Assembly (NCBI GenBank): GCA_965246925.1 | Contig: OZ251994.1 | Coordinates: forward strand, 3,286,001 to 3,350,000 | DNA: 64,000 nucleotides | DNA from: JANPPS01 sp965246925 | Lineage (GTDB): Bacteria > Pseudomonadota > Alphaproteobacteria > Acetobacterales > Acetobacteraceae | Direction of reading: 5' to 3' | In this document: positions 42,455 to 51,063 of the stretch, piece by piece | Numbering within the stretch: position 1 is the first letter of the stretch | How the letters are laid out: each line of letters begins with the position of its first letter | Made by a program: the position numbers and the translations under genes | The notes under the pieces: generated by a model | Seen by the model: only the letters and a program-made list of their open reading frames with translations | Told to the model about the DNA's origin: nothing | Database searches by the model: none

Positions 42455-43333
42455 TTACGGGGAATCCTCGGTCTGCCAGAGCAACCCTGGTGCAGCCTCC
42501 GACAAGGCTTGCGTGACCTGCATGAGGTGCTGCTGAACGCCACCAAAGCGGCCTAGGCGTTCAAACCGGTTCTCGTCCATGTACAGTTTCCGGGACACCT
42601 CGATCTGCAATGCATGGGTCCTCTCCCGCGGACGGCCGTAATGCCGCGTCACGTAACCCCCCGCATACGGATCGTTGCGTCGCACGGCATAGCCCAACTG
42701 AATAAGACTATTCTCAACAAAACGAGTGATCGCAGCCGCGCAACTCGTGCCATGCGCATCGCCGAGCACGAAGTCTGGCGCGCCCGCACGGCTTTGCGAA
42801 GGCATAGAATGGCAGTCTAACAGCAAACACACCCCAAACTGCTGCCTAGTCCGAGACAGCAATGTCGATAATGCCTCATGATAGGGCATCCAGAATGTCG
42901 AGATGCGCCCTTCCGCTTCGGAAAACTGCAGCTTGCCGCGGTAGATGCTTTCGCCGCTGGCCACGATCCTTGCGATCGTCCCCAACCCCGCGCCGACCCT
43001 GGGGCTGGTCGTGTTAACCCAACCCGGTAACGGACCGTCGAACATGCTGGGATCCAGCTCCCAAGCCTCGCGGTTCGGATCGCAAAACGCACGCGGGAAT
43101 GTCGCGGCCAGCAGCGGCGCGCCCTGGTTCACAACGCCCGAGAACAACTCATCCACAAAACAGTCTTCGCTCCTGCGCAAGCCAAACGAATCAAGCCGCG
43201 CCGACGCTAAGAACTCCGCCTGATAGCTGCGTCCAGAGTGTGGTGACGCGAAGACAAGCGGCGCAGTCTGCGTTTCAGGTGCGGTGATGATGAATGGAGG
43301 CGTGACGGGCAGCGGGTGGTCCATACGATGCAT
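42455..43333 (-). CDS. N-formylglutamate amidohydrolase family protein
   Basis: This 292-residue zinc hydrolase of the HutG family shows LVFASPHSGRSY near its N-terminus. Further on are RRSEDCFVDELFSG, FPRAFCDPNREAWELD, YHEALSTLL, LLLDCHSMPSQSRAG and FVLGDAHGTSCA. The C-terminal GGYVTRHYGRPRERTHALQIEVSRKLYM is typical. It hydrolyses N-formylglutamate in the histidine-degradation route or related formylated acids. No other hut genes are nearby. It is separated from tRNA-Val by a 63-base gap. Confidence 0.88.
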   Translation of the reverse strand: MHRMDHPLPVTPPFIITAPETQTAPLVFASPHSGRSYQAEFLASARLDSFGLRRSEDCFVDELFSGVVNQGAPLLAATFPRAFCDPNREAWELDPSMFDGPLPGWVNTTSPRVGAGLGTIARIVASGESIYRGKLQFSEAEGRISTFWMPYHEALSTLLSRTRQQFGVCLLLDCHSMPSQSRAGAPDFVLGDAHGTSCAAAITRFVENSLIQLGYAVRRNDPYAGGYVTRHYGRPRERTHALQIEVSRKLYMDENRFERLGRFGGVQQHLMQVTQALSEAAPGLLWQTEDSP

Positions 43334-43396
43334 TCAACCCTGGCCCAACCCCATCTTGCAACACTGGGCCAATTCAGCCTACTTAACATGGCGGAT

Positions 43397-43471
43397 GGGC
43401 GCGTAGCTCAGCGGTAGAGCATCGCCTTGACACGGCGGGGGTCACAGGTTCAATCCCTGTCGCGCCCACCA
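43397..43471 (+). tRNA. tRNA-Val (GAC anticodon)
   Basis: A 75-base gene. The acceptor stem GGGCGCG pairs with CGCGCCC, the discriminator is A, and CCA is encoded. The anticodon loop CTTGACACG contains GAC. The T arm (CAGGTTCAATCCCTG) is intact. Confidence 0.96.
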
Positions 43472-43486
43472 TCCGCTTCGATTTAA

Positions 43487-43503
43487 GTCACAATCTGTGT
43501 CAC
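43487..43503 (+). promoter_or_regulatory. Possible Pho box upstream of pstS
   Basis: GTCAC occurs at 43487-43491 and again at 43499-43503, 12 bases apart, about 80 bases before the pstS ATG. PhoB sites are built of direct CTGTCAY-like repeats with 11-base spacing, so this is an imperfect match in a plausible place. The repeat may be chance. Confidence 0.35.
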
Positions 43504-43580
43504 ACAACGGTAATAAAAATGAAATAGGCTAGCCTCGTCTCCTGACTACGGTGCGCCCAGTGCCGCTTATTGGAGATGAC

Positions 43581-44618
43581 ATGCACCTAAAAAACATCGC
43601 TGCCGTGTTTGCGACAGCCCTAACCCTAGGCGCTGGCCCAGCGTTCAGCCAACAGATCACCGGCGCTGGCGCCACCTTCCCCGCGCCCGTCTATGCCAAA
43701 TGGGGTGAGGCCGCGAAGGCCGCCATCGGCGTCGAACTGAACTATCAGGGTATCGGTTCCGGCGGCGGGCAAAACCAGATCACCAACCGCACGGTCGATT
43801 TCGGCGCGTCGGACGCCCCCATGGACCCCGCGAAGCTCGCCAGCGCCAACCTGCTGCAGTTCCCAACCGTCATGGGCGCCGTGGTGCCGATCGTGAACCT
43901 GCCCGGCGTGCCCACGAATACCGTGAAGCTCACCGGCGCGATCCTCGCCGAAATCTATCTCGGCAAGATCACGGAGTGGAACGACCCTAAGCTGGTGGCC
44001 CTCAACAAGGGAACCGTCATGCCGTCGCTGGCGATTGCGCCAGTTTACCGGGCCGACGGCTCCGGCACGTCTTTCGTGTTCACGACCTACCTGTCCACCG
44101 CCAGTGCCGACTGGAAGAGTGCAGTGGGCGCCGGCACCAGCGTGAAATGGCCGGCGGGCGCGGGCGCGAAAGGCAACGACGGCGTCGCTGGCACCGTGCG
44201 CAACACCAAGGGCGGTATCGGCTATGTCGAGAATGCCTACGCCACCCAAAACAACCTCGCGACGACGGAGCTCCAGAACAAGGCCGGCCAGTTCGTGAAG
44301 CCGTCCGCGGCAGCTTTCCAAGCCGCGGCGTCGGCCGGTGACTGGGCCGGCGCGCAGAACTTTGCCGTGAACCTGATCGACACGGCCGCTCCCACGGCCT
44401 GGCCGATCGTGTCAGCCACGTTCCTGCTGGTTCCGAAAGACCCCAAGGATCCGGCGCGCGCCGCGAGCGTGCTGAAGTTCGTGGATTGGGCCTATACCAA
44501 CGGCAGCCCGATCGCGACGCAGCTCGAGTACATTCCGCTGCCTAAGGCAGTGCAGGACAATGTCCGCGCGGCCTGGAAGACCAACATCATGGCAAGCGGC
44601 GCTCCGGTCTATAAGTAA
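43581..44618 (+). CDS. pstS: Periplasmic phosphate-binding protein PstS
   Basis: This 345-residue protein starts at the ATG at 43581, which has a TGGAGA site in front; the upstream ten codons lack one. The signal peptide (LKNIAAVFATALTLGAGPAFS) is followed by the PstS opening ITGAGATFPAPVYAKWGEA. Phosphate-site segments are YQGIGSGGGQNQITNRTVDFGASDAPM and VYRADGSGTSFVFTTYLS. It captures phosphate for PstCAB. A hairpin between it and pstC probably keeps its mRNA more abundant than the rest. Confidence 0.97.
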   Translation: MHLKNIAAVFATALTLGAGPAFSQQITGAGATFPAPVYAKWGEAAKAAIGVELNYQGIGSGGGQNQITNRTVDFGASDAPMDPAKLASANLLQFPTVMGAVVPIVNLPGVPTNTVKLTGAILAEIYLGKITEWNDPKLVALNKGTVMPSLAIAPVYRADGSGTSFVFTTYLSTASADWKSAVGAGTSVKWPAGAGAKGNDGVAGTVRNTKGGIGYVENAYATQNNLATTELQNKAGQFVKPSAAAFQAAASAGDWAGAQNFAVNLIDTAAPTAWPIVSATFLLVPKDPKDPARAASVLKFVDWAYTNGSPIATQLEYIPLPKAVQDNVRAAWKTNIMASGAPVYK

Positions 44619-44628
44619 GCTCGGCAAA

Positions 44629-44654
44629 GCGGGCGCCTGCATAAGGGCGTCCGC
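44629..44654 (+). terminator. Hairpin between pstS and pstC (attenuator-like)
   Basis: GCGGGCGCC at 44629-44637 pairs with GGCGTCCGC at 44646-44654 (one G-T pair). It lies 11 bases after the pstS stop and 21 bases before the pstC start. Partial termination or 3' protection of the pstS message here would give more binding protein than permease, as is common for this operon. Confidence 0.5.
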
Positions 44655-44675
44655 CTTCTCTGATTAGGATCGATA

Positions 44676-45638
44676 GTGTCACACGCCAGTTTAACCAAAG
44701 CCGCGTCTCGCTCATCCGGAGACGCAATTTTCGCAGGACTGGCCAGGGCCTCGGGCATACTCGTTCTGGTTCTCCTCGGTGCCATCATCGTCACGCTGTT
44801 CATCGGCGCCCTGCCAGCATTCCGGACCTTCGGCCTGCCCTTCTTGGGCGATGCCAACTGGGACCCGGTGCAAGACCTATACGGCGGCGCGGTTCCAATT
44901 TTCGGTACGGTCATCACCTCCGTCCTCGCCCTCCTCATCGCCGTGCCGCTCGCCTTCGGGATCGCCTTCTTCTTGACGGAGCTGGCGCCCGGCTGGGTGC
45001 GCCGCCCGATCGGCACCGCCATCGAGTTGCTCGCGGCGGTCCCCAGCATCATCTACGGCATGTGGGGCTTCTTCGTCGTAGTCCCGCTCATGGCACAGTA
45101 TCTACAGCCCGCGGTCATCGGCGCGTTGCACGGCATCCCAGTGCTCGGCACGCTCTTCCGCGGCCCCCCGTTCGGCACCGGTATCTTCACGGCCGCCATC
45201 ATCCTCGCCATCATGATCATCCCGTTCATCGCCGCCACCATGCGTGACGTCTTCCTGACGGTTCCGGCCGTCTTCAAAGAGAGCGCCTATGGCGTCGGCT
45301 GCACGACGTGGGAGGTCATGCGCTCGATCGTGCTGCCCTATACCCGCGTCTCCGTCGTGGGCGGGGTCATGCTGGGGCTGGGCCGTGCGCTCGGCGAGAC
45401 GATGGCCGTAACCTTCGTCATCGGCAATACCAACCGTATATCCGGCAACCTTTTCGGGCCTGGCAACACGATCGCCTCCCTCGTCGCGCTTGAATTCCCA
45501 GAAAGTCCGCAAGGAAGTCTGAAGCTCTCGTCTCTGCTGGCGCTTGGCTTCGTCTTGTTCGTCATTTCATTCATCGTGCTCGCTATCTCGCGCATGTTGC
45601 TGCGTCCCCGGGCTTTGAAGGCGGGAACTCTCAAATGA
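44676..45638 (+). CDS. pstC: Phosphate ABC transporter permease PstC
   Basis: This 320-residue inner-membrane permease has six helices. The family marks seen are FGLPFLGDANWDPVQDLYGG, ITSVLALLIAVPLAFGIAFFL and a conserved permease loop with REMRSIVLPYTRVSVVGG-like residues, followed by GRALGETMAVTFVIGNTN. The start is a GTG at 44676. It pairs with PstA, whose ATG overlaps its stop by ATGA. Confidence 0.96.
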   Translation: MSHASLTKAASRSSGDAIFAGLARASGILVLVLLGAIIVTLFIGALPAFRTFGLPFLGDANWDPVQDLYGGAVPIFGTVITSVLALLIAVPLAFGIAFFLTELAPGWVRRPIGTAIELLAAVPSIIYGMWGFFVVVPLMAQYLQPAVIGALHGIPVLGTLFRGPPFGTGIFTAAIILAIMIIPFIAATMRDVFLTVPAVFKESAYGVGCTTWEVMRSIVLPYTRVSVVGGVMLGLGRALGETMAVTFVIGNTNRISGNLFGPGNTIASLVALEFPESPQGSLKLSSLLALGFVLFVISFIVLAISRMLLRPRALKAGTLK

Positions 45639-46513
45639 GCGCCACGATGCTGCAAAGCGCACGGGATGACGGGATCGCGCTGGCGCTAGGTAAACGCCGG
45701 CACCGGGCGGATTTCGTGGTGCGTACGCTTTGCTGGGTCGCCACCGCGATCGGCCTCGCTTTGTTGGCCTCCATCCTGTTTACCCTCGTCCTACGCGGGT
45801 TTAGCGGTCTGCACTTGTCGGTGCTGACCGAGGTCACCAAGCCGCCGGGCTCGGGCGGTGGTCTGCTCAACGCCATCATCGGCAGCTTGATCCAGACTGC
45901 GATCGGCACCGCGATCGGCACGCCGGTCGGCCTGATGGTCGGCACCTACCTATCGGAATACTCGGGCGGCTCGCGACTGGGAGATGCAGTGCGGTTCGTA
46001 TCGGACGTGCTGCTGTCCGCACCCAGCATACTTATTGGCCTATTCGTCTATCAGATCGCGGTCGCACCGGCCGGCGGCTTCTCGGGCTGGGCCGGGTGCC
46101 TGGCGCTGGCGGTCATCGTCGTGCCGATCGTGGTGCGCACGACGGAGGACATGCTGCGGCTGATCCCGATCGCCCTGCGGGAGGCCGCCGTCGCGCTCGG
46201 CGCACCGAAATGGAAGGCGATCGTGTTCGTGTGCTACCGCGCCGCGCTCGATGGCATCCTGACCGGCGTATTACTGGCCATCGCCCGCGTGGCTGGTGAG
46301 ACGGCACCGCTGCTGTTCACGTCACTCGGTAATCTCAACTGGTCCATCAACCTGTCGCAGCCCATGAGCAGCCTCCCGGTCACTATCTATCAATATGCGG
46401 GTGCGTCGTTCGAGGATTGGGTGCAGCTTGCCTGGGTCGGTGCGCTCCTGGTGACCCTGGGCGTTCTGGCCATCAACATTCTGGCGCGTTTCGCGCTTCG
46501 CCGGCGGAGCTGA
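45635..46513 (+). CDS. pstA: Phosphate ABC transporter permease PstA
   Basis: This 292-residue permease has six helices. Typical segments are GGLLNAIIGSLIQTAIGTAIG, GTYLSEYSGGSRLGDAVRFVSDVLLSAPSI, the EAAVALGAPKWKAIVFV loop that contacts the ATPase, and ARVAGETAPLLFTSLG. The start overlaps the pstC stop; pstB follows after 3 bases. Confidence 0.96.
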   Translation: MSATMLQSARDDGIALALGKRRHRADFVVRTLCWVATAIGLALLASILFTLVLRGFSGLHLSVLTEVTKPPGSGGGLLNAIIGSLIQTAIGTAIGTPVGLMVGTYLSEYSGGSRLGDAVRFVSDVLLSAPSILIGLFVYQIAVAPAGGFSGWAGCLALAVIVVPIVVRTTEDMLRLIPIALREAAVALGAPKWKAIVFVCYRAALDGILTGVLLAIARVAGETAPLLFTSLGNLNWSINLSQPMSSLPVTIYQYAGASFEDWVQLAWVGALLVTLGVLAINILARFALRRRS

Positions 46514-46516
46514 TTA

Positions 46517-47341
46517 ATGTCGCAAGAACAGATGACGTCGAACGACCGGATTTCGGCCATGCAGGCCAGCTCGACGGCGGTGCTCAACGGACCACGGCTC
46601 GACATTCAGGGCCTGGATTTCTTCTACGGGACCAACAAGGCGTTGAAAGGCATCAATCTGCCGCTGCCAGAAAAGCAGGTGACCGGCATGATCGGACCGT
46701 CCGGCTGTGGCAAATCGACGCTGCTTCGGGTGCTCAACCGCATGTACGACCTGTATCCTGGGCAGCGGGCCGAGGGCCAGGTCATGATGGATGGCGAGAA
46801 TATCATCGCCCCCAGCGTCGATCTCAACAGCCTGCGCAGCCGGATCGGCATGGTATTCCAAAAGCCGACGCCGTTTCCGATGTCAGTTTATGACAATATC
46901 GCTTTCGGAGTACGGCTGCATGAACGGCTGCCCCGGGCCGAGATGGATGAGCGGGTAGAGTGGTCGCTGACCCGTGCCGCGCTTTGGGGTGAGGTGAAGG
47001 ACCGGCTCGCCAGTTCGGCCGCCGGGCTGTCGGGCGGGCAGCAGCAGCGGCTCTGTATCGCGCGCACCATAGCCGTGCGTCCGGAGGTCATCCTTCTAGA
47101 TGAGCCAACTAGCGCGCTGGACCCGATCAGCACTTTGAAGATCGAAGAGCTGATTGACGAGTTGAAGCGTGACTTCACCATCGCTATCGTCACGCACAAC
47201 ATGCAACAGGCGGCCCGCTGTGCCGACCAAGTCGCGTTCTTCTACTTGGGCGAATTGATCGAGGTTGGTCCCGCGGCCCAGATGTTCACCTCGCCCCGGC
47301 AGCAGCGAACGCAAGAATACATCACCGGCCGGTTCGGATAA
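46517..47341 (+). CDS. pstB: Phosphate ABC transporter ATPase PstB
   Basis: This 274-residue ATPase energises phosphate uptake. Walker A is GPSGCGKST (about residues 57-65), the Q-loop is in GMVFQKPTPFPMSVYDN, the signature is LSGGQQQRLCIARTI, and Walker B is VILLDEPTSALDP. The His switch is in IVTHNMQQAARC. The N-terminal 30 residues are an extension before LDIQGLDFFYG. It also signals with PhoU to PhoR in this system. Confidence 0.97.
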   Translation: MSQEQMTSNDRISAMQASSTAVLNGPRLDIQGLDFFYGTNKALKGINLPLPEKQVTGMIGPSGCGKSTLLRVLNRMYDLYPGQRAEGQVMMDGENIIAPSVDLNSLRSRIGMVFQKPTPFPMSVYDNIAFGVRLHERLPRAEMDERVEWSLTRAALWGEVKDRLASSAAGLSGGQQQRLCIARTIAVRPEVILLDEPTSALDPISTLKIEELIDELKRDFTIAIVTHNMQQAARCADQVAFFYLGELIEVGPAAQMFTSPRQQRTQEYITGRFG

Positions 47342-47355
47342 GGGGGGTTACCGAC

Positions 47356-48084
47356 ATGTCCGAGGCACAGCACATCGTAAAATCGTACGACCAGGAATTG
47401 CGCCAACTGCGCAGTTTGATGAGCGAGATGGGCGGGCTGGTGGAAAACCAGGTCGCGCTGGCGACGCAGGCCGTGGTGATGCGGGATCCCGACCTCGCCA
47501 CCCGCACCGTGGCCCAGGACCCGGCGGTCGATGCGATCGAACAGCAGACCGAGCAGCTGGTCATCCGCATGTTGGCCCTGCGCCAGCCCTTGGCGGCGGA
47601 CCTCCGCCAGATCGTGTCGGCGCTCAAGGTCACGAGCGCCATGGAGCGGATCGGCGATTATGCGAAGAACGTTGCCAAGCGCAGTATCGTGCTCGGCCAA
47701 TTTCACCTGCCGTTCAGCCTCACGGGCCTTGCGACCATGTCCCGGCTGGTGCAGGAAAACCTGAAGCTGGTGATCGACGCGATCGGCGAGAACGACGCCG
47801 AGAAGGCCGTTCAGGTCTGGAAGTCGGATGAGGCCATCGACGATCTGTATAACTCGATCTTTCGCGAGTTAATCACCTATATGATGGAAGATGCGCGCAG
47901 CATCACGCCTTGCACCCATCTCTTGTTTATTGCCAAGAACCTCGAGCGCATTGGTGACCACGCCACCAACATCGCCGAAACTGTCTATTATGCCGTAACC
48001 GGTGACGTGCTGACCGAGGAGCGCCCCAAGGGCGACGCATCCGCCTACGCCGTGGTCCGCACTCCCGAAGAGCGAGGCGTCTGA
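47356..48084 (+). CDS. phoU: Phosphate signalling protein PhoU
   Basis: This 242-residue protein has two three-helix-bundle repeats, each with the E/D-rich metal motif (SAMERIGDYAKNVAKRS and KNLERIGDHATNIAET). It links PstB activity to the kinase PhoR so that phosphate uptake represses the Pho regulon. It lies 14 bases after pstB and its stop overlaps the phoB start (TGATG). Length is normal. Confidence 0.96.
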   Translation: MSEAQHIVKSYDQELRQLRSLMSEMGGLVENQVALATQAVVMRDPDLATRTVAQDPAVDAIEQQTEQLVIRMLALRQPLAADLRQIVSALKVTSAMERIGDYAKNVAKRSIVLGQFHLPFSLTGLATMSRLVQENLKLVIDAIGENDAEKAVQVWKSDEAIDDLYNSIFRELITYMMEDARSITPCTHLLFIAKNLERIGDHATNIAETVYYAVTGDVLTEERPKGDASAYAVVRTPEERGV

Positions 48085-48800
48085 TGTTGTCTGGCCCGGC
48101 GAACCTCACCAAGCCGCTCGTCCTCGTCGTCGAAGACGAGGCCGCGCTCGCGACCATGCTCCGCTATAACCTGGAAAAGCAGGGCTTCCGGGTGGAGGAA
48201 GCCGTGGACGGTCAAGAAGCCCTGGCCCGCATCGCCGAGACGGTGCCGGACATCGTCTTGCTGGACTGGATGCTGCCGGTGATGTCGGGAATCGAGGTTT
48301 GCCGCCAAATCCGCCGCCGCCCGGCGACCCGGGATCTACCGGTCATCATGGTCACGGCACGGACAGAGGACCAGGACGCGGTGCGCGGCCTGAATACTGG
48401 CGCGGATGACTACGTAACGAAGCCGTTCAGCATGGACTCCTTGCTGGCCAGGATGCGTGCATTACTGCGCCGGTCCGGCGCGGTTCCGGTACGCGGTCAG
48501 CACGTATTTCACGACATCACCATGGACCTGACGGCGCATCGAGTACAGCGCAACGGCCGCTCTATTCATCTGGGTCCAACGGAGTTCCGCCTGCTCGAGT
48601 TCCTCATGCAGCACCCCCGCCGGGTGTTCTCGCGGGAGGAGTTGCTGAACTCGGTTTGGGGCCCGGATATTCACGTCGAACCCCGCACGGTGGACGTGCA
48701 CGTCCGGCGGCTGCGGAAGAGCATCAACGGCGATGGTGAGCTGGACGTGGTGCGCACCGTGCGAGCGGCGGGATATGCGCTGGATACCGAGCCCGCCTAG
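48084..48800 (+). CDS. phoB: Phosphate regulon response regulator PhoB
   Basis: This 238-residue OmpR-type regulator has a receiver domain with the acidic pair in VVEDEAALA, the phospho-acceptor Asp in IVLLDWMLPVMSG, and Lys in YVTKPFSMDSL. A C-terminal winged helix follows (HLGPTEFRLLEFLMQHPRRV, VDVHVRRLRKSI). It activates Pho genes, probably including the pst operon through the site before pstS. The partner kinase phoR is not in the window; in many alphaproteobacteria it lies before pstS or elsewhere. Confidence 0.95.
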   Translation: MLSGPANLTKPLVLVVEDEAALATMLRYNLEKQGFRVEEAVDGQEALARIAETVPDIVLLDWMLPVMSGIEVCRQIRRRPATRDLPVIMVTARTEDQDAVRGLNTGADDYVTKPFSMDSLLARMRALLRRSGAVPVRGQHVFHDITMDLTAHRVQRNGRSIHLGPTEFRLLEFLMQHPRRVFSREELLNSVWGPDIHVEPRTVDVHVRRLRKSINGDGELDVVRTVRAAGYALDTEPA

Positions 48801-48930
48801 CGCGACACGTCATTGCTGAGCCCGACGCGCTCGATTGTAGCGATCGTAGTCCGGTCGTCGATGAAAATCGTTTCCCTCAGCTTGTCGAAAGGCGGCAAAA
48901 ACAGCACGGACTGCCATCAGCTAAGCAGAA

Positions 48931-48958
48931 ATGAAATACCGTCAATGAAATACCGTCA
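48931..48958. repeat. Two tandem copies of a 14-bp unit
   Basis: ATGAAATACCGTCA occurs twice in direct succession, in the 188-base gap between the convergent phoB and hydrolase genes. A third partial copy (TTGAAAACCG) follows with mismatches. No function can be assigned. Confidence 0.6.
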
Positions 48959-48988
48959 TTGAAAACCGCTCCGTTCGCCAATGCCACC

Positions 48989-49927
48989 CTAGAAAGCCAA
49001 GTCATCGAATACACGCCAGAACTGCATCCGATACTCGTCCGTCTCCATCAGTATTTCATGCAACGCACCCGGGACATGAACAAGCCTGCCCCGCGGTAGT
49101 CTCGAGGCGAACCGCGCCGCGGCCCCGTTATCGACCAACCGTTCCTTTCCTGCGGTAATGATCGTGACCGGGCACGCAATCCGCTCCGCCGCGCCCGGCG
49201 CCGCCAGGCTTCGCTCGATTCGGCAGGCGTAATGAATCCACCCCCAGGTCGGCTCACCCAGACGGAGCTCGGGCCAGTTCCGGTACAGCGCCTGCGTGCG
49301 CGCATACCGCACGGGATCATGTGTCAATGGATTGCCCTCGAACGGACGCTGCGCCGGGTCGATCTGCGGGCGGGTGAGCCGGCTGCCTTGCACAAGCGCC
49401 TGCGTGAAGGCAACCCGCCGGGCCACCGCGTAGGAGAACGGGCGGGTGAGGATGCCGATCATGGGGGCGCACAGGACGGCCGCGGCAAAACGGCTTTCGC
49501 CCTGCGCGAGCGCCAGCGCGGTCAGGCCACCGCCCATTGAATGGCCCATGGCGATCCATGGAGCGGGCAAGACGCCATGTACCGCCGCGATGAGGTCATC
49601 GAGATTGGCCAGCATGCGCGCGTAACCGCCGACCACATGCGCCCGTAGCGCGTCAGGCAGATATCGTCCGGACAGGCCCTGTCCGGCCCACTCATGCAGC
49701 ACGACGCCGAACCCGCGCTGGGCCAGCTCGGTTGCGGTTTCGGCATACTTTTCAATGCACTCAGACCGGCCACACGACAGCAGGACGGTCCCGCGCTCGG
49801 GTGCCACGGGCGGCAAATAGCCGATCCGCAACCGGTCTCCCGCCCGTGTCTGCAAGAAAGCCGCTTCGAACCCGTCCGCGCCGTGCCAAGGGGCGGGCGT
49901 GAACAGCGGTGCCGCGAACGGACTCAT
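48989..49927 (-). CDS. Alpha/beta-hydrolase, lysophospholipase (PldB-like)
   Basis: This 312-residue protein starts at the ATG at 49927, which overlaps the aminotransferase stop (ATGA). The serine nucleophile is in the elbow AMGHSMGGGLTALAL; the oxyanion-side strand is GTVLLSCGRSECIEKYAETA, the Asp is in TIITAGKERLVDN, and the His is in GALHEIL. The HEWAGQGLSGRYLP segment fits the monoacylglycerol lipase/lysophospholipase L2 group. Substrate is probably an acylglycerol or lysophospholipid. Confidence 0.83.
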   Translation of the reverse strand: MSPFAAPLFTPAPWHGADGFEAAFLQTRAGDRLRIGYLPPVAPERGTVLLSCGRSECIEKYAETATELAQRGFGVVLHEWAGQGLSGRYLPDALRAHVVGGYARMLANLDDLIAAVHGVLPAPWIAMGHSMGGGLTALALAQGESRFAAAVLCAPMIGILTRPFSYAVARRVAFTQALVQGSRLTRPQIDPAQRPFEGNPLTHDPVRYARTQALYRNWPELRLGEPTWGWIHYACRIERSLAAPGAAERIACPVTIITAGKERLVDNGAAARFASRLPRGRLVHVPGALHEILMETDEYRMQFWRVFDDLAF

Positions 49928-51063
49928 GCCGCCAGCCGCGCCAGCCGCCCGGCAAGCTGATGCAACCCATCGATGTCCGTGTTGGCAAAGGCGAACCGTA
50001 CGTAATCGTCCTGCCCGGGCCCAAACGCGCTGCCTGGCAGGCATGTCACGCCGAACTCCGCCGTAAGCCGCTCCGCCACTAACGCCGACGGTGTCCCCTG
50101 AAGGGGGTGCCGCACGTAGGCGAAATACGCGCCCAGCGAGGCGAGCTGCCAGCCGGGCAGGGCGCCGAACGCCGATCTCACCGCCTGCGCCCGATCACCG
50201 ATAATGCCGCGATTGCCGGCCCGCCACTCCCGCAAGGCATCCACACCCCAGGCCAAAGCCGCTTGCGCCGGGCGGTTCGGGCAAATATGCAGGCAATCCA
50301 ATGCCTTCAGCAACTCCGCCACCGTTTCGACGCCGGCCGACACCGCACCAATCCGATGGCCCGGCGCACAATACGCCTTGGAAAAGCTATACAGCCCAAT
50401 CACGGTGCGCGGCCACGCCAGGTCCTGGAATAGCGCGTGCGCCTGGCCATCCGGCAGAAAATCCCGGTATGTCTCGTCGAGGATCAGCCAAATATCGTGA
50501 CGCTGACAAACCGCATAGAACTCGGCAATGACGCCCGGCGGATAGATCGCGCCAGTCGGGTTGTTGGGCGTGATTAGCACGATAGCACGGGTCTTACTGT
50601 CGATAACGGCCGCCGCCAGCTCCGGGATGAAACCATCGTCTGCATCGCACCGTAATGGCCGGGGCTCGATCCCCAGCATCTGGCAGCTTTGCTGGTGGTT
50701 CCAAAACCACGGCACCGGCAGCAGCACGTTGTCGCCCGCACTGGCCACCGCCATCAGCGTGGCAAAGAATGCCTGATTGCACCCGGCCGTGATCACCACC
50801 TGCGCCGGTTCCACCCCTATTTCGGCCGCATAGGCCTCCCGCAATGCCGCATCACCGTTGATCGCGCCATATTTGGCCGAGGCTGGATCCGCCGCCGCCG
50901 CCGCCAGCCGCTCCAGCAGGCCCGGGTGCGGCGCATAGCCCGGCACGGCCTGGCATAGATCGAGCACCGGGCCATGCCGCCCATCATAACGCCCCGCCCA
51001 GGACTGCGCCGCCACGATCGGCGGTTCAGCCACGGCGCACAGAAGCGGATTCAGCCGCGGCAC
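49924..51063 (-). CDS. Pyridoxal-phosphate-dependent aminotransferase (class I/II)
   Basis: This 379-residue aspartate-aminotransferase-fold enzyme has the substrate-side GAINGDAALREAYA, TAGCNQAFFATLMA, the motif ITPNNPTGAIYPPGV, DETYRDFLP, and the PLP-binding Lys in YSFSKAYCAPGHRIGAV. The final arginine region is DYVRFAFANTD. The donor and acceptor are unknown. The GTG start overlaps the parE stop by one base, and its stop overlaps the hydrolase start, so the three genes form one transcript. Confidence 0.87.
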   Translation of the reverse strand: MPRLNPLLCAVAEPPIVAAQSWAGRYDGRHGPVLDLCQAVPGYAPHPGLLERLAAAAADPASAKYGAINGDAALREAYAAEIGVEPAQVVITAGCNQAFFATLMAVASAGDNVLLPVPWFWNHQQSCQMLGIEPRPLRCDADDGFIPELAAAVIDSKTRAIVLITPNNPTGAIYPPGVIAEFYAVCQRHDIWLILDETYRDFLPDGQAHALFQDLAWPRTVIGLYSFSKAYCAPGHRIGAVSAGVETVAELLKALDCLHICPNRPAQAALAWGVDALREWRAGNRGIIGDRAQAVRSAFGALPGWQLASLGAYFAYVRHPLQGTPSALVAERLTAEFGVTCLPGSAFGPGQDDYVRFAFANTDIDGLHQLAGRLARLAA

